64,000 nt of DNA from JAIBJN01 sp963825255 (lineage in GTDB: Bacteria; Actinomycetota; Thermoleophilia; Gaiellales; Gaiellaceae), in assembly GCA_963825255.1 (NCBI GenBank), contig CAWGSF010000009.1, positions 62,001 to 126,000 on the forward strand, read 5' to 3'. The notes under the pieces are model-generated. The model did no database searches, had not been told where the DNA came from, and saw nothing but the letters and a program-made list of their open reading frames with translations. Shown here in pieces: positions 46,380-53,992 of this stretch. Positions within the stretch are counted from its first letter, which is position 1; every line of letters begins with the position of its first letter. Both the position numbers and the translations under genes were made by a program.

Positions 46380-47240
46380 CTAGGGCGTCGGGCCCTCGTC
46401 GCCCTGCTCGGGGCGGGTTCGCTCCTCGTGCTCGCGCAGGAAGCGCGTGAGCTCCGCGGCCAGCGTCTCGCCCGAGGGGACCTCGAGCTCGTCGCCGAGC
46501 GCGTCGCGCCGCGCCTCGAGGTCGCGTACGTAGGCCTCGGTCTCCTCGTCCTGGGCGACCGCGGCGCTCACCTGGAGCTCGTAAGCCTCGGCGGCCCGCT
46601 CGAGATCGGACAGGTCGAGTGAGGTGCCGAGGAGCCCGGCGAGCCGCTCGCAGAGGGCGAGAGCTGCCTTCGGGCTCGAGGCGAGAGAGACGTAGTGGGG
46701 GACGGCGGCCCAGAGGCTCGCCGACGGGAGCGCCGCGCTCTTGCAGGCGTCGTGGAGGATGCCGACGATCCCAGTGGGCCCCTCGTAGCGGGAGGACGTC
46801 AGCCCGAGCTCGGCGACGAGCTTCGGGTCGCTGGCCGACCCGGTGACCGGGGCGGGGCGGGTGTGCGGGACGTCCGCGAGCAGGGCCCCGAGGGTGACGA
46901 CCAGCTCGACCCCGAGGTCGCTCGCGAGGTCGGCGATCTCCTCCGAGAAGGTCCGCCAGCGTGTGTTGGGCTCGACGCCCAGGAGCACGACGGCATCGCG
47001 GTCGATGCCCGGGACGGATGCGTCGTAGAAGACGTTCTCCGGCCACTCGACCCGCCGCGTCAACCCCTCCTCGAGGCGGACGTGCGGACGGACGGCCTGG
47101 AAGTCGTAGAACTCCTCGGGGTCGACGTCGGCGAAGCGCTCCCCGCCCCAGCTCTGCGCCAGGAACCCCGCCGCGAGCGACGCCCCCTGCGCCCCGTCGT
47201 TCCAGCCCCGGAACGCGGCGACGAGGACGGGCCGTCGCAG
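46380..47240 (-). CDS. PAC2-family protein
   Basis: About 287 residues. PAC2 (proteasome assembly chaperone-like) features: PVLVAAFRGWNDGAQGASLA, AGFLAQSWGGERFADVD, FYDFQAVRPHVRLEEGLTRR, LLGVEPNTRWRTFSEEIADL and a long C-terminal coiled region (QDEETEAYVRDLEARRDALG). Actinobacterial PAC2 proteins often accompany proteasome genes; none is here. No ATG/GTG/TTG begins this frame; CTG at 47240 is the best candidate start (M-RRPVLVAAF), with ATC at 47276 another. The 3' end is ten bases from the helicase stop (convergent). Confidence 0.78.
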   Translation of the reverse strand: MRRPVLVAAFRGWNDGAQGASLAAGFLAQSWGGERFADVDPEEFYDFQAVRPHVRLEEGLTRRVEWPENVFYDASVPGIDRDAVVLLGVEPNTRWRTFSEEIADLASDLGVELVVTLGALLADVPHTRPAPVTGSASDPKLVAELGLTSSRYEGPTGIVGILHDACKSAALPSASLWAAVPHYVSLASSPKAALALCERLAGLLGTSLDLSDLERAAEAYELQVSAAVAQDEETEAYVRDLEARRDALGDELEVPSGETLAAELTRFLREHEERTRPEQGDEGPTP

Positions 47241-47285
47241 CGACGGCCGGCGCTCGATACGGAGATGCCCTGGGATCGGTCCAGT

Positions 47286-48202
47286 CTACGCGGGAAGCCG
47301 CGCGCGCCGTCCGAGGACGATCCGAGCGGCGAGGGCGACGACGCACACCCAGACCGCGGTCGCGATCGTGACGTGGAGGAGCACGAGCCCCCACGGAAGG
47401 CCCTCCCGCCACTGGATCTCCCCCACGGCCATCTGCGCGAGGAGGAGCCCGAGGATGGAGCCGGCGAGGAGCAGCTCCACGCGGGCGCGGCCCCGCTCGA
47501 CGAGGAGCAGGGCGACGAGCGCCAGGAAGGCGACGCCGAAGACCGCCGTCGCCCCGATGTGGATGTGCACGGCGTCGAGGAGGTTGCCGAAGCGCGGGAT
47601 CTCCTCGCCCCCGAGTGCGGCCCGGCGGCGGTCACGAGCGTGCCCGAGACGACGAGGGCAAGCGCGGCCGGGACGAGCGCGAGGGCAAGCCACGAAGACG
47701 CGAGCGGAGCCTCGGCCGTCCTCCCGCGGACGAGGCCGTGAGCCCCGAGCGCGACGACGACGACGAGGGCGAGGGCGGCGAGGGAGAGGAGGAAGTGGCC
47801 CATGACGATCAGCGGGTGGAGCTCGAAGACCACCGTGATGCCGCCGAGGATGCCCTGCGCGAGGACGGTGAAGGGAAGCGCGACCGCGCTCCAGAGCAGC
47901 CAGCGGGGCATGCCGGGCACGCGGAAGGCCGCCGCCGCGGCGACCAGCGTCGTCAGCCCGACGGCGAAGCCGACGACGCGGTTCCCGAACTCGACGTACG
48001 CGTGGTAGTCCTTGGGCGGGAGGAAGGTGTCGCCGCAGCGCGGCCAGTTCTCGCAGCCGAGCCCGGAGCCGGTCAGGCGGACGGTCGCGCCGGAGACGAC
48101 GATGAGGAAGAGGGCCGCCAGGGCGGCGTAGGCGAGCCACGCGAAGGTCGTCGGGGAGACCGTGAGCGAGCGGAGGCGCGCCGAGCGGGCGCCGGCCTCC
48201 AT
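47286..48202 (-). CDS. ctaA: Heme A synthase CtaA (one frameshift)
   Basis: About 305 residues with eight membrane helices in two similar halves. TVRLTGSGLGCENWPRCGDT is the conserved loop after helix 1, and VFELHPLIVMGHFLLSL and DAVHIHIGATAVFGVAFLA are the heme-ligating His helices. It oxidises heme O to heme A for cytochrome oxidase. The frame breaks near 47617, where a run of G appears one base short (GPHSGGGEEIPRFGN on repair). ATG at 48202 overlaps the SelD stop (TGATG), so the two are translationally coupled. Confidence 0.85.
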
Positions 48203-49231
48203 CAGGAGAGCGCCACCCCGCTCCCCGCCTCGACCCTGCCGATGCGGGCGAGGAAGAGCCCCAGGTCGCGGAAGCGCGCCTCGACGACCGTGCCCTTGTC
48301 CGCCGGGAGGGAGACGAGCAGCCCGCCCGCGGTCTGAGGGTCGTATCCGAGCGCCGCCACCTCTTCCGGCGTCCCGTCGAGCTCGACGACGTGCGCGGCG
48401 AAGTCGCGGTTGCGGCCGTCGCCGCCCGTCCGCACGCCCTGCGCGGCCGCCTCGAGCGCGCCGGGGAGAGCAGGCAGGCGTGCCGCGTCGAGGGCGAGGC
48501 GCACGCCGCTCCGGCTCGGCCACCTCGCGGGCGTGGCCGAGGAGGCCGAAGCCGGTGACGTCGGTGACGGCTCCGGGCTCGAACCCGCGGAGAGCGTCGG
48601 CGGCGCGGTCGTTCAGCTCGGTCATCCGCTCGGCGGCCGCCGCTGCCTCGCGCTCCCCGAGAACACCCTTCGCGACTCCGGCGAGCACGAGCCCCGTTCC
48701 GAGCGGCTTCGTGAGGAAGAGCGCGTCGCCGGGACGCGCACCGCTCTTCCGCCACAGCGCTTCGGGGTGCACGGTGCCGACGACGGCGAGGCCGTACTTC
48801 GGCTCGGCGTCGCGGATCGTGTGGCCGCCGGCGAGGATCGCGCCGGCCTCCTCGACCTTCGCGGCGGCGGCGTCGAAGATGGCCCGGACCGTCTCGACCG
48901 CGAGCTCCTCCGGGAACGCCGCGATCGAGAGCGCCAGCAGCGGCTTGCCGCCCATGGCGAAGACGTCGTTGAGCGCGTTCACAGCGGCGACGGCGCCGTA
49001 GAGACCCGGGTCGTCGACCATGGGCGGGAAGAAGTCCGTCGTGAAGATGAGGGCCCGCTGGTCGTCGAGTCGGTAGACGGCGGCGTCGTCCGCGGGCGCG
49101 AGCCCGACGAGGAGGTCCTCCGACGACGCGGGCGCGAAGCCGGCGAGGAGCTCCTCCAGGCGGGCCGCGGAGTACTTCGCGGCGCACCCGCCGCCGGCTT
49201 CGAGACCCGCCAGCCCGGTTGTAGTCTCCAC
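48202..49231 (-). CDS. selD: Selenophosphate synthase SelD (one frameshift)
   Basis: Makes selenophosphate from selenide and ATP. About 343 residues: active-site GGGCAAKYS (Cys form, followed by Lys), PADDAAVYRLDDQRALIF, VYAMGG-like NALNDVFAMGGKPLLAL and GHTIRDAEPKYGLAVVGTVH. The frame breaks near 48518; removing one G gives REVAEPSGVRLALDAARL. GTG start at 49231 with a TAACCT box seven bases upstream suggests a leaderless mRNA. No selA, selB or Sec tRNA is in the window, so the use of selenium (Sec or SeU) cannot be judged. Confidence 0.87.
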
Positions 49232-49244
49232 GCGATGGAGGTTA
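49222..49244. promoter_or_regulatory. Overlapping divergent promoters of selD and DDAH-like gene
   Basis: The two start codons are separated by three bases. TAGTCT (49222-49227) is seven bases before the plus-strand ATG and TAACCT on the minus strand (49239-49244) is seven bases before the GTG. Each -10 box lies in the coding start of the opposite gene. No ribosome binding sites, so both mRNAs should be leaderless. Confidence 0.5.
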
Positions 49245-50101
49245 GCGCCAGGCACTACGGCTGTCAGAGCATGACCGGGCGGCTCCGCCGCGTCCTCGTA
49301 CGGGCGCCCAGGGTCGATGACGCGGCACTCTGGCGCGCCTACGGCTGGCGCGGGGAGCCGGACCCGGTCGCGATGGGCGAGGAGCACGAGGCCTTCCGCG
49401 CCCGGCTCGCGGAGGCCGGCGCCGAGGTCGTCCTCGCGGAGACGCCGCACGGCCCCGACCCCGACGCGATCTACGCCTACGACCCCGCCATCGTCGCGGA
49501 CGCCGGAGCGATCCTGCTCCGGCCCGGGAAGGAGGGCCGCCGGGGCGAGCCCGACGCGATGGCGGCCGACTTCGTCGAGGCGGGAGTCCCGATCGCCGGC
49601 CGTCTCGAGGCGCCGGCGCTCGCCGAGGGCGGCGACACGGTCTGGCTCGACGAGCGGACGCTCCTGATCGGCCGCGGCTACCGCACGAACGAGGCGGGGA
49701 TCGAGGCGCTCGAGGAGCTCCTGCCGGGCGTGGAGGTCGTCCGGTTCGATCTCCCCCACTACCACGGCCCCGGCGAGGTCATGCACCTCATGTCGTTCCT
49801 CTCGCCGCTCGCGGCCGACCTCGCGGTCGTCTACCTTCCGCTCGTGCCGGTGCGGCTCGTCGAGCTCCTCCGGGAGCGGGAGATCGAGCTCGTCGAGGTC
49901 CCCGACGAGGAGTTCGAGTCGATGGGGCCGAACGTGCTCGCGCTCGCGCCCCGCGTGGCGCTCGCCCTCGAGGGGAACGACGAGACGCGCCGCCGACTCG
50001 AGCGCGCGGGCGTGGACGTCCGCGTGTACAAGGGCGACCAGATCTCGCGCCTCGGCGACGGCGGCCCGACCTGCCTCACGCGCCCGATCCTCCGCGACTG
50101 A
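49235..50101 (+). CDS. Dimethylarginine dimethylaminohydrolase/amidinotransferase-family protein
   Basis: 288 residues of the pentein fold. GRLRRVLVRAPRVDDAALW opens the family; EGGDTVWLDERTLLIG, LPHYHGPGEVMHLMSFLS (catalytic His) and the C-terminal GGPTCLTRPIL (catalytic Cys) are present. Members hydrolyse N-methylated or plain arginine to citrulline. ATG at 49235 in a leaderless arrangement. The divergent selD and convergent proline racemase-like gene give no clear pathway; arginine or methylarginine use is inferred. Confidence 0.82.
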   Translation: MEVSARHYGCQSMTGRLRRVLVRAPRVDDAALWRAYGWRGEPDPVAMGEEHEAFRARLAEAGAEVVLAETPHGPDPDAIYAYDPAIVADAGAILLRPGKEGRRGEPDAMAADFVEAGVPIAGRLEAPALAEGGDTVWLDERTLLIGRGYRTNEAGIEALEELLPGVEVVRFDLPHYHGPGEVMHLMSFLSPLAADLAVVYLPLVPVRLVELLREREIELVEVPDEEFESMGPNVLALAPRVALALEGNDETRRRLERAGVDVRVYKGDQISRLGDGGPTCLTRPILRD

Positions 50102-50107
50102 GCGTCG

Positions 50108-51085
50108 CTAGCGCAGGAGGAAGCCCTCGCCGAGCGTGTCGCGGGGCTCGAGCACGAACTCGTGCGTCCCGGTGCGCGCGGCGCTGCCCTCCACCTCGGT
50201 GACGACGGCAGGGCGGCCTGCCACGGTCGCGTCCCCGACCACCCGCGCCACGAAGGTCGTCCCGATGACGCTCTCGTGGACGAGCTCGGCACCCCGCTCG
50301 AGCTCCCCAGCCCACTCGAGGAGCGCCAGCCGGGCCGACGTCCCGCTCCCGCACGGCGAACGGTCGACCTCGCCGTCCGCGAACACGGTCACGTTGCGCT
50401 GCCGCAACGGCGGCCCGAAGTCGAGACGCTCCCAGAAGATGACGCCGTAGACGTCCCGGAGCTCGGGCTCCTCGGGATGGACGAACTGCCGCTTCCCCTC
50501 GAGCTCCGCCTTCACCGCGCGGCCCAGGGCGATCAGCTCGGTGACGTTGCGCGGCTCGACGGGGAGCGGCGAGGCCACGGAGGCGTAGAACGCGCCGCCG
50601 AAGGCGACGTCGGCGCGCAACCCCTCTGCGAGGAGTCCCTCCGCCTCGACGTAGGCCGGGACGTTCCGGAAGCGCACGGAGGTGACGGCGCCGTCCTCGA
50701 GGCGCGAGACGGTCTCGAGGCGGCCCGAGGGGACGTCCACGACGACGCGGGCCTCCGGCTCGGTCGCCGGCACGAGACCGGTCTCGAGGGCCCAGGTGAC
50801 GAGCGCGATCGTCCCGTGCCCGCACGCCGTCGAGTAGCCCGCGTTGTGAAAGAAGACGACGCCGAGATCCGCGCCGTCGTCCTCGGGCTCGGTCACGAAG
50901 CACCCGTACATGTCCGCGTGGCCCCGCGGCTCGTGGACGAGGAGCCTGCGGACGTGGTCGAGCCGCTCGGCGGCGAACCGCCGCTTGTCGAGGATGGAGG
51001 TCCCCTCGAGCGGTGCCACACCGCCGGTGACGATGCGGAAGGGCTCTCCGGCCGTGTGGTAGTCGACGGTCGTGACGGCGTTCAC
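50108..51085 (-). CDS. Proline racemase / 4-hydroxyproline epimerase family
   Basis: 325 residues. Both catalytic positions are Cys: NAGYSTACGHGTIAL and DRSPCGSGTSARLAL, which marks racemase/epimerase members rather than the trans-3-hydroxyproline dehydratases that have Thr at one position. VDYHTAGEPFRIVTGG is the N-terminal signature. It probably interconverts L- and D-(hydroxy)proline. ATG overlaps no other gene; rhodanese gene lies just upstream on the same strand with nine bases between, so the two may be cotranscribed. Confidence 0.85.
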   Translation of the reverse strand: MNAVTTVDYHTAGEPFRIVTGGVAPLEGTSILDKRRFAAERLDHVRRLLVHEPRGHADMYGCFVTEPEDDGADLGVVFFHNAGYSTACGHGTIALVTWALETGLVPATEPEARVVVDVPSGRLETVSRLEDGAVTSVRFRNVPAYVEAEGLLAEGLRADVAFGGAFYASVASPLPVEPRNVTELIALGRAVKAELEGKRQFVHPEEPELRDVYGVIFWERLDFGPPLRQRNVTVFADGEVDRSPCGSGTSARLALLEWAGELERGAELVHESVIGTTFVARVVGDATVAGRPAVVTEVEGSAARTGTHEFVLEPRDTLGEGFLLR

Positions 51086-51094
51086 ACGACCGCG

Positions 51095-51946
51095 CTACGA
51101 GCCCTTCTCGATCGGCACGTCGACGAGGTTGCCCCACTCCGTCCAGGAGCCGTCGTAGTTGCGCACGTCCCCGTAGCCGAGGAGCTCGGAGAGGACGAAC
51201 CAGGTGTGGGCGCTTCTCTCGCCGATGCGGCAGTAGGCGGTGACGGGGCGCTCGGGGGTGATGCCCTTGCCGCCGTAGAGCTCGCGCAGCTCCGCGGCCG
51301 ACTTGAAGGTGCCGTCGTCGCGAACGGCGCTCGCCCAGGGGATGGAGACGGCCGAGGGGATGTGCCCCGCCCGCTGGGCGCCCTCCTGCTCGTAGCCGGG
51401 GGGCGCGACGAGGTCGCCCGCGTACTCCCCGGGGGAGCGCACGTCGACGAGGGCATGCGAGGCGCCTTCCAGCCACTCGCGCACCTGGTCGCGGTAGGCG
51501 CGGATCGACTCGTCGCGCTCGCGCGCCACATAGGAGGCGGGAGCGGGCGCGGGGAGCTCCTGCGTCAGCTCGCGCCCCTCGTCGATCCACTTCTGGCGCC
51601 CGCCGTCGAGGATGCGCACGTCACGGTGGCCGTACACCTTCAGGTACCAGTAGGCATAGGCGGCAAACCAGTTGTTCTTGTCCCCGTAGAGGACGACGGT
51701 CGTGTCGTTTGCGATCCCGCGCTCGCCCAGGACGGACTCGAAGGCCTCCTTCTCGACGATGTCGCGCTCGAGGGGATCCTGGAGGTCGTCGCGCCAGTGC
51801 AGCTTCACCGCCGCGGGGATGTGCCCCTCGTCGTAGAGGTCGGGGTTCTCGTCCACCTCGGCGACGACGAGGTCGTCCTCGCCCAGGTGGTCGGCGAGCC
51901 AGCCCGTCGTCACGAGCACGGCGTTCGCGTATCCGTTCTCGGCCAT
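51095..51946 (-). CDS. Two-domain thiosulfate sulfurtransferase (rhodanese)
   Basis: 283 residues. The N-terminal rhodanese domain is inactive-type (LVVAEVDENPDLYDEGHIPA) and the second has the active-site loop AYCRIGERSAHTWF with catalytic Cys. It moves sulfane sulfur from thiosulfate to acceptors such as cyanide or thiols in the cytoplasm. ATG at 51946 with GTGGAGG before it. Promoter has a consensus TATACT box and an adjacent inverted repeat, so it is likely repressible. The proline racemase gene follows. Confidence 0.9.
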   Translation of the reverse strand: MAENGYANAVLVTTGWLADHLGEDDLVVAEVDENPDLYDEGHIPAAVKLHWRDDLQDPLERDIVEKEAFESVLGERGIANDTTVVLYGDKNNWFAAYAYWYLKVYGHRDVRILDGGRQKWIDEGRELTQELPAPAPASYVARERDESIRAYRDQVREWLEGASHALVDVRSPGEYAGDLVAPPGYEQEGAQRAGHIPSAVSIPWASAVRDDGTFKSAAELRELYGGKGITPERPVTAYCRIGERSAHTWFVLSELLGYGDVRNYDGSWTEWGNLVDVPIEKGS

Positions 51947-51963
51947 TCGGAACCTCCACGATC

Positions 51964-51989
51964 GCTTCAGAAAGTGAAGCGCAAGTATA
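51964..51989 (-). promoter_or_regulatory. Rhodanese promoter with inverted repeat
   Basis: TATACT (minus strand, 51984-51989) is followed at once by GCTTCA-ctttc-TGAAGC (51964-51980), a perfect 6-bp-arm inverted repeat at the expected transcription start. A repressor bound there would block initiation. Confidence 0.5.
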
Positions 51990-52033
51990 GAGGGTCCGCG
52001 GCCCCGCCCGTCCCGCGACCGGCGGCTGCCGGG

Positions 52034-52135
52034 CTAGAGGAGCTGCTGGGCGAGCAGGCCGGCGGCTGCGAGCCACATCCCGGCCAGAACGGCCAGGAGG
52101 GGAGCCAGGGGGCGAAGGGAAGGGCGCTCGTTCAC
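52034..52135 (-). CDS. Small membrane protein downstream of short peptide 2
   Basis: 33 residues from GTG 52135: MNERPSLRPLAPLLA then hydrophobic VLAGMWLAAAGLLAQ, one membrane helix. Its start overlaps (GTGA) the stop of an open frame that continues from the short-peptide gene if one extra G is removed. Codon use is GC3-rich as in local genes. Function unknown; existence moderately supported by the overlap. Confidence 0.4.
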   Translation of the reverse strand: MNERPSLRPLAPLLAVLAGMWLAAAGLLAQQLL

Positions 52136-52228
52136 TGGTCGACGAAGTTCTCGGGACGCGCGCCGGAGTTCGACGGCGACCCGAGCACTCCTTCCTCGAC
52201 CCCTGGCGGTTCCTGGGCGATCGGCGGC

Positions 52229-52315
52229 CTAGAAGCGGCCGTCGAAGTGACCGCCGACGAACGGCGCCACGAGCAGCGCCAGGGTGGTCAGCGCGAGAAG
52301 AGCACGAATCCTCAC
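52229..52315 (-). CDS. Short exported peptide following XRE-TPR regulator 2
   Basis: 28 residues from GTG 52315: basic MRIR, hydrophobic ALLALTTLALLVAPFVGG, tail HFDGRF. A strong GGGAGGAGG lies ~10 bases upstream, overlapping the end of the regulator gene 20 bases away, so they are cotranscribed. The N-terminal part resembles the peptide at 42321 (M[KR]IR, LAL, FVGG). If one G near 52240 is an error, the frame continues for 35 residues (PPIAQEPPGVEEGVLGSPSN and onward) to 52132. A pheromone precursor is inferred from the genetic arrangement. Confidence 0.5.
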   Translation of the reverse strand: MRIRALLALTTLALLVAPFVGGHFDGRF

Positions 52316-52334
52316 CGTTGCGTCACCTCCTCCC

Positions 52335-53675
52335 TTAGAAGTGGAAGTCCTGCAGCGCTTCGGCCGCGCGCCGGTAGAGCCTGGACGCGCGATGGTGGTC
52401 GCCGCGGCGTCCGGCAAGATCGCCCTGGGCGATCCAGGCCGCAGCCCGATGGCTTGCAGACGACAGCTGGTCGAAGCTCGCCTCGGCGGCGTCGAAGAGC
52501 TCCTCCGCCTCGGCGAGCTTGTCCTGCTCGAGCAGCGCCCGCCCGAGGACGAGCTGCGCGTTGCCGATCTCGTCGAGGTGGTCGACGCGGCCGTGGAGCA
52601 TCTCGAGCGCCTTCTGCGCCTGCTCCTCGGCCAGCTGCACCTTCCCGGTGCGCAGGTGGACCTGCGCGAGCGACGAGATGACGCGGGCGGCGTCGGTGTC
52701 CTCGCCGGCGTCGATCAGCACCTTGAAGGCTTCCTTCAGGTACGTGACCGCCTCGTCGGGCTTGCCGAGCTGGAAGTTCAGCGCTCCGATCTCGTTCAGG
52801 AGCTTCCCGACGTTGGACTGGTCGTGGAGCTCCTCGTAGATGGTCCTGGCCTTCTCGGCGTAGGAGCGCGCGAGCACCCAGTGCCCGGTCCGCTCGGCGA
52901 CGAGCGAGGCCTGGAAGTACACGTGACCCATGGTGTGCCGGTCGTTCAGGCCTTCCGCGAGCTCGAGTGCGCGGTCGACGTCCTCACGCGCCGCCTCCCA
53001 GTCGCGCTGCCGCCGGTAGCAGCGGGAGCGCCACTCGTACACGTGCGAGCGGAGGCGGTCGGCGGGAAGACCGGAGCGCTCGACGAGCTCGAGGGCCTGC
53101 GAGTAGAGCGCTACGGCGGTCGAGATCGAGTTCAGCTTGTAGCGGCAGCACCCGAGCCGGTAGAGGATCTCGGCGCGGTCGACGTCGGTGAACGCCTGCG
53201 ACTCGGCGATTCCGCGGGCGCGCTCCAGGATCTCGATGGACTTGCGGACCTCGCCCAGGTACATCCGTGCCCAGGCCTCGGCGAGGCAGGCGCGGACGTC
53301 GAGCTCCGGGACGGCGATCGTCCGGAGCGCGGAGGCGAGCTTGTCGAGCTCCTCGACGGCGAGGCCGTAGTCGCTCGACTCGATCGCGGCCTCCGCCCGG
53401 GCGACCACACCCTCGACCCGCTCGCGCTCGCTCGAGGAGACGCCGGTCTCCAGGAAGGACGCGTCGACGCCGAGCCGCTCGGCCAACCACTCGATCGTGT
53501 CGGCGGTGGGCCGCGTCTTGCCCCGCTCGATCTGGCTCAGGTACTCCTTCGAGAACCGGTCGCCGGCGAGATCGGTCTGCGTCAGGTTCCGGGCGATCCG
53601 GAGCTGGCGGACGCGCTCTCCGAGGGAGGGGCGGGGGGCTGCGGCTGGGCGGACGAGTGCGGCGTACTCGGACAT
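52335..53675 (-). CDS. XRE-family regulator with TPR domain (copy 2)
   Basis: 446 residues. HTH_3 (about 16-76): LGERVRQLRIARNLTQTDLA and SKEYLSQIERGKTRPTADTI, then roughly ten TPR units, for example GLAVEELDKLASALRTIAVP, AEILYRLGCCRYKLNSISTA and AQLVLGRALLEQDKLAEAEE. Same architecture as the protein at 42473 although sequence identity is low. Its promoter carries a palindrome of 8-bp arms over the -10/-35 region, suggesting autoregulation. The short peptide gene is directly downstream, as in Rap-Phr and PlcR-PapR units. Ligand is inferred. Confidence 0.87.
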   Translation of the reverse strand: MSEYAALVRPAAAPRPSLGERVRQLRIARNLTQTDLAGDRFSKEYLSQIERGKTRPTADTIEWLAERLGVDASFLETGVSSSERERVEGVVARAEAAIESSDYGLAVEELDKLASALRTIAVPELDVRACLAEAWARMYLGEVRKSIEILERARGIAESQAFTDVDRAEILYRLGCCRYKLNSISTAVALYSQALELVERSGLPADRLRSHVYEWRSRCYRRQRDWEAAREDVDRALELAEGLNDRHTMGHVYFQASLVAERTGHWVLARSYAEKARTIYEELHDQSNVGKLLNEIGALNFQLGKPDEAVTYLKEAFKVLIDAGEDTDAARVISSLAQVHLRTGKVQLAEEQAQKALEMLHGRVDHLDEIGNAQLVLGRALLEQDKLAEAEELFDAAEASFDQLSSASHRAAAWIAQGDLAGRRGDHHRASRLYRRAAEALQDFHF

Positions 53676-53688
53676 AAGGCTTCCCTAC

Positions 53689-53715
53689 AGTGAACTATAG
53701 GGATAGAAGTTCACT
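53689..53715 (-). promoter_or_regulatory. Promoter and operator of XRE-TPR regulator 2
   Basis: On the minus strand TTGTGA and TATAGT are spaced about 16 bases, and AGTGAACT-n11-AGTTCACT is a perfect 8-bp-arm inverted repeat overlapping that interval. Ideal placement for repression by the regulator's own HTH. Confidence 0.6.
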
Positions 53716-53727
53716 TCACAAGGCTAC

Positions 53728-53755
53728 TTGACTTCCATTCTTCCTGGGCTATAGT
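53728..53755 (+). promoter_or_regulatory. Strong plus-strand promoter with no protein gene
   Basis: TTGACT, 16 bases, TATAGT: one of the best promoter matches in the window. The predicted start is near 53762. No open frame follows on the plus strand before the convergent MFS gene; the structured region 53762-53894 does. Confidence 0.6.
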
Positions 53756-53761
53756 CAGACC

Positions 53762-53894
53762 GTTCCGCATCTCTGCCAGACGCCAGGCAAGAGGGGTGCG
53801 GGAGGCGCGCCAAATCCCGGCGACATCAACCCGGAGACCTCGGCTGGGCCGCAGAGCCGACGTCTCCGGGTTGTCGCCTGTCAGGGGACGGAAC
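53762..53894 (+). ncRNA. Predicted structured small RNA
   Basis: Downstream of a consensus-like promoter. GTTCCG (53762-53767) pairs with CGGAAC (53889-53894), enclosing a long hairpin: GGCGACA (53819-53825) with TGTCGCC, ACCCGGAGAC (53829-53838) with GTCTCCGGGT (53862-53871), and TCGGCT with AGCCGA at the tip (23 pairs with small bulges). The family was not recognised; it is not 6S, tmRNA, RNase P or a riboswitch that I know. Existence rests on promoter plus structure. Confidence 0.5.
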
Positions 53895-53951
53895 ATGCTC
53901 GAAGCGTCGGCCGTCCGCGACGTTTCCGCCATCCCCCGAAGCGGTGTCGTT

Positions 53952-53970
53952 GACCGCTCGTGAAGCGGTC
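53952..53970. terminator. Hairpin after the MFS exporter gene
   Basis: GACCGCT and AGCGGTC form a seven-base stem with loop CGTGA, about 20 bases beyond the exporter stop on the minus strand and about 60 bases beyond the predicted small RNA. No T-run; terminator role tentative. Confidence 0.35.
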
Positions 53971-53992
53971 ATACGCGGCGCCTACTTCGCTC

